From the NCBI GenBank assembly GCA_964621555.1, contig CAZUOO010000035.1, positions 1 to 7,179 on the forward strand: a DNA stretch of 7,179 nt, given 5' to 3'. Every line of letters begins with the position of its first letter. Position 1 is the first letter of the stretch. This document shows, one piece after another, positions 5,019 through 7,179 of this stretch. The notes under the pieces are model-generated. The model was not told the DNA's origin. It saw nothing but the letters and a program-made list of their open reading frames with translations, and did no database searches. The translations under genes were made by a program, and so were the position numbers. The stretch is from UBA2022 sp964621555 (GTDB lineage Bacteria; Patescibacteriota; Dojkabacteria; SC72).

Positions 5019-6311
5019 ATGTCGTCACTAATAATTAAAGGAGGGAATAGGTTGAGTGGAGAGATTACTCCCTCAGGGAATAAAAACTCTGTACTACCAA
5101 TTCTATGTTCAACCCTCCTTACCAACGAAACCGTAGTTTTGGAAAATGTACCTGCTCTCACCGACGTGACCAAGCTTGTAGAACAGCTCATTTCCATAGG
5201 TTCAGAGATTAAATGGGATAAAGAAAATAGTAGGTTGGAGATTAATAATAGTAATATAAATAAGGACCTTTTTGATGGGGATTTCCCAATTGGTATGAGA
5301 GGTTCACTTCTTCTTTTCTCTCCACTGCTATATAGGATGAAGTCTTTGCATTTAAAGAATGAGATTGGTGGATGTGCGTTGGGTATTAGAGAGATTGATC
5401 CTCATATAGAAGCTCTTGAGGCTTTGGGTACTAGTATAGATTACGGAGATACGATTGTATTTAAGATTAAGGAGAGGTTTGTGGGAGGCTTTTTGTGGCC
5501 AGACTATATGAGCGTTACAGCTACCGAGAACTTCATAAATGCGGCGGTGCTTGCGAAGGGTAGTTCTAAGCTTGTTAATGCGGCGAGTGAACCACATGTA
5601 CAAGATTTATGTAATTTCCTAAACCAGTTAGGGGCGAAAATCAAAGGTATTGGTACTAGCGTACTAGAAATAGAGGGGGTGGAGGAGTTGAGGGGTGGTA
5701 CATTCAGAATATCTTCTGATCATCATGAGATAACTACCATGTTGGCTCTGGGTGCTATGACAGGGGGAGAAGTTAAGGTTCACAATGCAATTCCTGAGCA
5801 CTTCCCATTAATTAATAGAGCCTTCAATAAGCTGGGAGTAGTTATTGAGTATGAGGGAGATACTGCGATTGTACGTCCTAATCAAACCCTTAAGGTTGAG
5901 TCTTCATTAACTGAGAATATGTTAACAAGGATAGAGGCGGCTCCATGGCCATACTTTCCTGTGGACCTACTTCCGTTGTTAATTGCACTCTCGGTTAAGT
6001 CTGATGGAAGTATTCTGTTTTGGAATAAGGTGTATGAGGGAGGCTTCTTCTGGATTCAGGAGCTTATGAAGTTTGGAGCCAAGGTGGTTATGGCTGATCC
6101 ACATAGAATTATAGTATTTGGAGGTCGTAAATTAAGTCCAGCGGTGGTAAATTCACCCAACATTATCCGCGCCGCTATCTGTTTAACAATGGTAGCACTT
6201 TCTACAGAGGGGGAGAGTGTGGTGAACTTTGCAGATAGTATTAAGCGAGCCCATCCTAACTTTAGCGAGAATCTTAAACTATTGGGTGCGGATATAGAAT
6301 GGAGGGACTGA
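5019..6311 (+). CDS. MurA-like UDP-N-acetylglucosamine 1-carboxyvinyltransferase (divergent)
   Basis: A 430-residue protein of the EPSP synthase/MurA family, normally about 420 residues. MurA transfers enolpyruvyl from PEP to UDP-GlcNAc in the cytoplasm, the first committed step of peptidoglycan synthesis. Hand alignment to E. coli MurA gives K22-N23 (same numbers), R94 (R91), catalytic C119 in G-G-C-A-L-G (C115), R124 (R120), H129 (H125), S165-V166 (S162-V163), D316 (D305), R384 (R371) and R410 (R397). Changed sites are D-R-I-E to D-H-H-E (234-237), F-E-N-R-F to Y-E-G-G-F (339-343), D-L-R-A to I-I-R-A (382-385) and R-G-Y to R-A-H. It is therefore family-true but divergent, possibly a paralogue. 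Cys at the active site predicts fosfomycin can react. The ATG is kept because I-I-K-G-G (5-9) is conserved; the GGAGG inside codes for these glycines. Confidence 0.85.
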   Translation: MSSLIIKGGNRLSGEITPSGNKNSVLPILCSTLLTNETVVLENVPALTDVTKLVEQLISIGSEIKWDKENSRLEINNSNINKDLFDGDFPIGMRGSLLLFSPLLYRMKSLHLKNEIGGCALGIREIDPHIEALEALGTSIDYGDTIVFKIKERFVGGFLWPDYMSVTATENFINAAVLAKGSSKLVNAASEPHVQDLCNFLNQLGAKIKGIGTSVLEIEGVEELRGGTFRISSDHHEITTMLALGAMTGGEVKVHNAIPEHFPLINRAFNKLGVVIEYEGDTAIVRPNQTLKVESSLTENMLTRIEAAPWPYFPVDLLPLLIALSVKSDGSILFWNKVYEGGFFWIQELMKFGAKVVMADPHRIIVFGGRKLSPAVVNSPNIIRAAICLTMVALSTEGESVVNFADSIKRAHPNFSENLKLLGADIEWRD

Positions 6312-6316
6312 TCTTA

Positions 6317-6344
6317 TTGCTAACTACTTGGAATGTAATATAAT
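6317..6344 (+). promoter_or_regulatory. Promoter of the anchored-protein gene
   Basis: In the 60-nt gap a perfect consensus -10 TATAAT (6339-6344) lies 16 nt after TTGCTA (6317-6322). The start site is expected near 6351, leaving a leader of about 20 nt with no SD before the ATG at 6372. A short inverted repeat TACT-AAT-AGTA (6344-6354) covers the expected start site and could be an operator or chance. Confidence 0.5.
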
Positions 6345-6371
6345 ACTAATAGTAATTTATAGATTATACCT

Positions 6372-7130
6372 ATGGAGCCTAAAACAAAATCTCTTGTTAT
6401 TCTCCTCACTGTGCTTTGTGTAGTTGCCGTGATTACATCTGCAACCTTTGGTTTCCTATATTTCAAAGAGAAATCTGATTTTAAACAGTATAAGAGTAGT
6501 AGTACTAAGGAGGTTAGGGATAATGTTGAAGGTGATAGTACACCAGAACCAAGTGATGAGGATGATGTTGCTAAGCCAGAGACTGTAACTAAAGAGTTTA
6601 GTTGTGATAATTGGGCTTATGCTTCAACCACTGAGGAGGTCCCACATATGTATATTGTATATAACAATGTAGAAGGTGTTACCTTTTCTAATGAGAATAA
6701 GGAGTGTAAGGATATAGTTATGGAATATAAAGGTGCCAAACTATACTTAACATATAGCTTCGGTGAGGCATATCCTACTGCCTTTGCTAAAGGAACTGAG
6801 GTTGTTAATTTGAAGACGGGAGTTAATAACGAGGGAGATACATTTACATTAGGCCGACAGAAATATGTTCAAAAAGAGGAGGCAAACTCTCCATTCCCAG
6901 CTGGGTATTGGTTGAATTATGTGACTTCATTGAGTGAGGAGATGTGTACTGCCGATTCTGAAATCTTTGATACTCAAGGCTTCCCATGTCATTTAAATGG
7001 TAATCCATTTGTAACTCCAGCAGGTAGTTTTAGTGTGTATTTTCCATTGACCAAATCATCGGAGGATATTCTCGATCTAGTTCTCTTCTTTGATGATGTT
7101 GCAAAGAACTCATATTACAAAACACTGTAG
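6372..7130 (+). CDS. Membrane-anchored extracytoplasmic protein of unknown function
   Basis: I do not recognise a family. The 252-residue protein has a short basic N-terminus (M-E-P-K-T-K), one hydrophobic segment (about 8-30) and then K-E-K. That start suits an uncleaved signal anchor, with the rest outside the cell; positive charge lies on both sides, so topology is likely rather than certain. Residues 33-75 form a low-complexity polar, acidic linker rich in S, E, D, P and T, a plausible stalk through the cell wall. The remaining ~175 residues look globular, rich in aromatics and beta-prone stretches such as A-K-L-Y-L-T-Y-S-F (122-130). Four cysteines (C78, C112, C192, C206) lie in this part and could form two disulfides; C16 is in the membrane segment. 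No lipobox is convincing. It has its own promoter and is not tightly linked to the MurA-like gene. Confidence 0.75.
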   Translation: MEPKTKSLVILLTVLCVVAVITSATFGFLYFKEKSDFKQYKSSSTKEVRDNVEGDSTPEPSDEDDVAKPETVTKEFSCDNWAYASTTEEVPHMYIVYNNVEGVTFSNENKECKDIVMEYKGAKLYLTYSFGEAYPTAFAKGTEVVNLKTGVNNEGDTFTLGRQKYVQKEEANSPFPAGYWLNYVTSLSEEMCTADSEIFDTQGFPCHLNGNPFVTPAGSFSVYFPLTKSSEDILDLVLFFDDVAKNSYYKTL

Positions 7131-7136
7131 GTATAG

Positions 7137-7165
7137 GTGAAAAATACCCTTGATTATGGTATAAT
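7137..7165 (+). promoter_or_regulatory. Strong extended -10 promoter for a gene beyond the right edge
   Basis: TGGTATAAT (7157-7165) is a perfect extended -10 (TGn plus TATAAT), with GTGAAA (7137-7142) 17 nt upstream as a -35. Transcription should start near A7172. The last bases, AGAAAGGG, are purine-rich and could begin an SD sequence, but the gene itself is outside the window. This is the best promoter match in the window. Confidence 0.6.
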
Positions 7166-7179
7166 GTAGCTAGAAAGGG

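Noticed and set aside
5036..5054. AAAGGAGGG followed at SD distance by an in-frame TTG (5052), a possible alternative start of the MurA-like gene
   Set aside because: The residues before it (L-I-I-K-G-G) match the conserved MurA N-terminus, and the GGAGGG simply encodes the two glycines. The ATG at 5019 is kept.
7144..7162. Hairpin ATACC/GGTAT after the last gene as a terminator
   Set aside because: It has a 5-bp stem with a 9-nt loop and no T-tract, and it overlaps the -10 promoter element.
1..7179. TGA recoding (Gly) as in some CPR lineages
   Set aside because: TGA closes genes at 387 and 6311 at expected protein ends, and no in-frame TGA occurs in the conserved domains.

Overview
The window is AT-rich and densely coded. 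Ten genes all lie on the + strand, separated by 1-4 nt overlaps or gaps of about 60 nt or less. No RNA gene, IS, CRISPR array or long repeat was seen. TGA ends at least two genes (387 and 6311) and is never read through, so recoded-TGA lineages (Gracilibacteria/SR1 type) are unlikely. Nine of ten starts lack a convincing Shine-Dalgarno (SD) sequence, and at least two promoter-like elements sit so close to the ATG that leaderless mRNA is expected. With the compact layout and divergent versions of common families, this suggests a reduced-genome bacterium such as a Patescibacteria/CPR lineage. That is an inference from style; no marker gene proves it.

Layout. (1) Positions 1-1079 hold the C-terminal part of a GT-B glycosyltransferase, which overlaps by ATGA a glycerophosphodiesterase-like TIM-barrel protein with altered active-site motifs. 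(2) Positions 1100-3550 hold a promoter and a tight four-gene unit: SpoU/TrmH RNA 2'-O-methyltransferase, a cupin lacking the usual metal histidines, a NUDIX hydrolase and a classical short-chain dehydrogenase. (3) Positions 3581-4992 hold a LURP-one/Tubby-like barrel protein and an OGG1-type 8-oxoguanine DNA glycosylase. (4) Positions 5019-6311 hold a divergent MurA-like enolpyruvyl transferase. (5) Positions 6372-7130 hold a single-pass membrane-anchored protein of unknown function with an acidic linker and four outward-facing cysteines. A strong extended -10 promoter at the right edge points to another gene beyond the window.

Functionally this is mostly housekeeping and envelope content: sugar transfer, phosphodiester hydrolysis, peptidoglycan precursor synthesis, an anchored surface protein, RNA modification, and oxidised-base repair with a possible nucleotide-pool NUDIX. 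No defence system or mobile element is visible. The points most worth following are the leaderless promoter architecture, the OGG lacking the arginine that reads the opposite cytosine, the MurA-like protein that keeps the catalytic cysteine but changes several conserved residues, the GDPD-like protein with both signature motifs altered, and the conserved-looking but unexplained four-gene unit.
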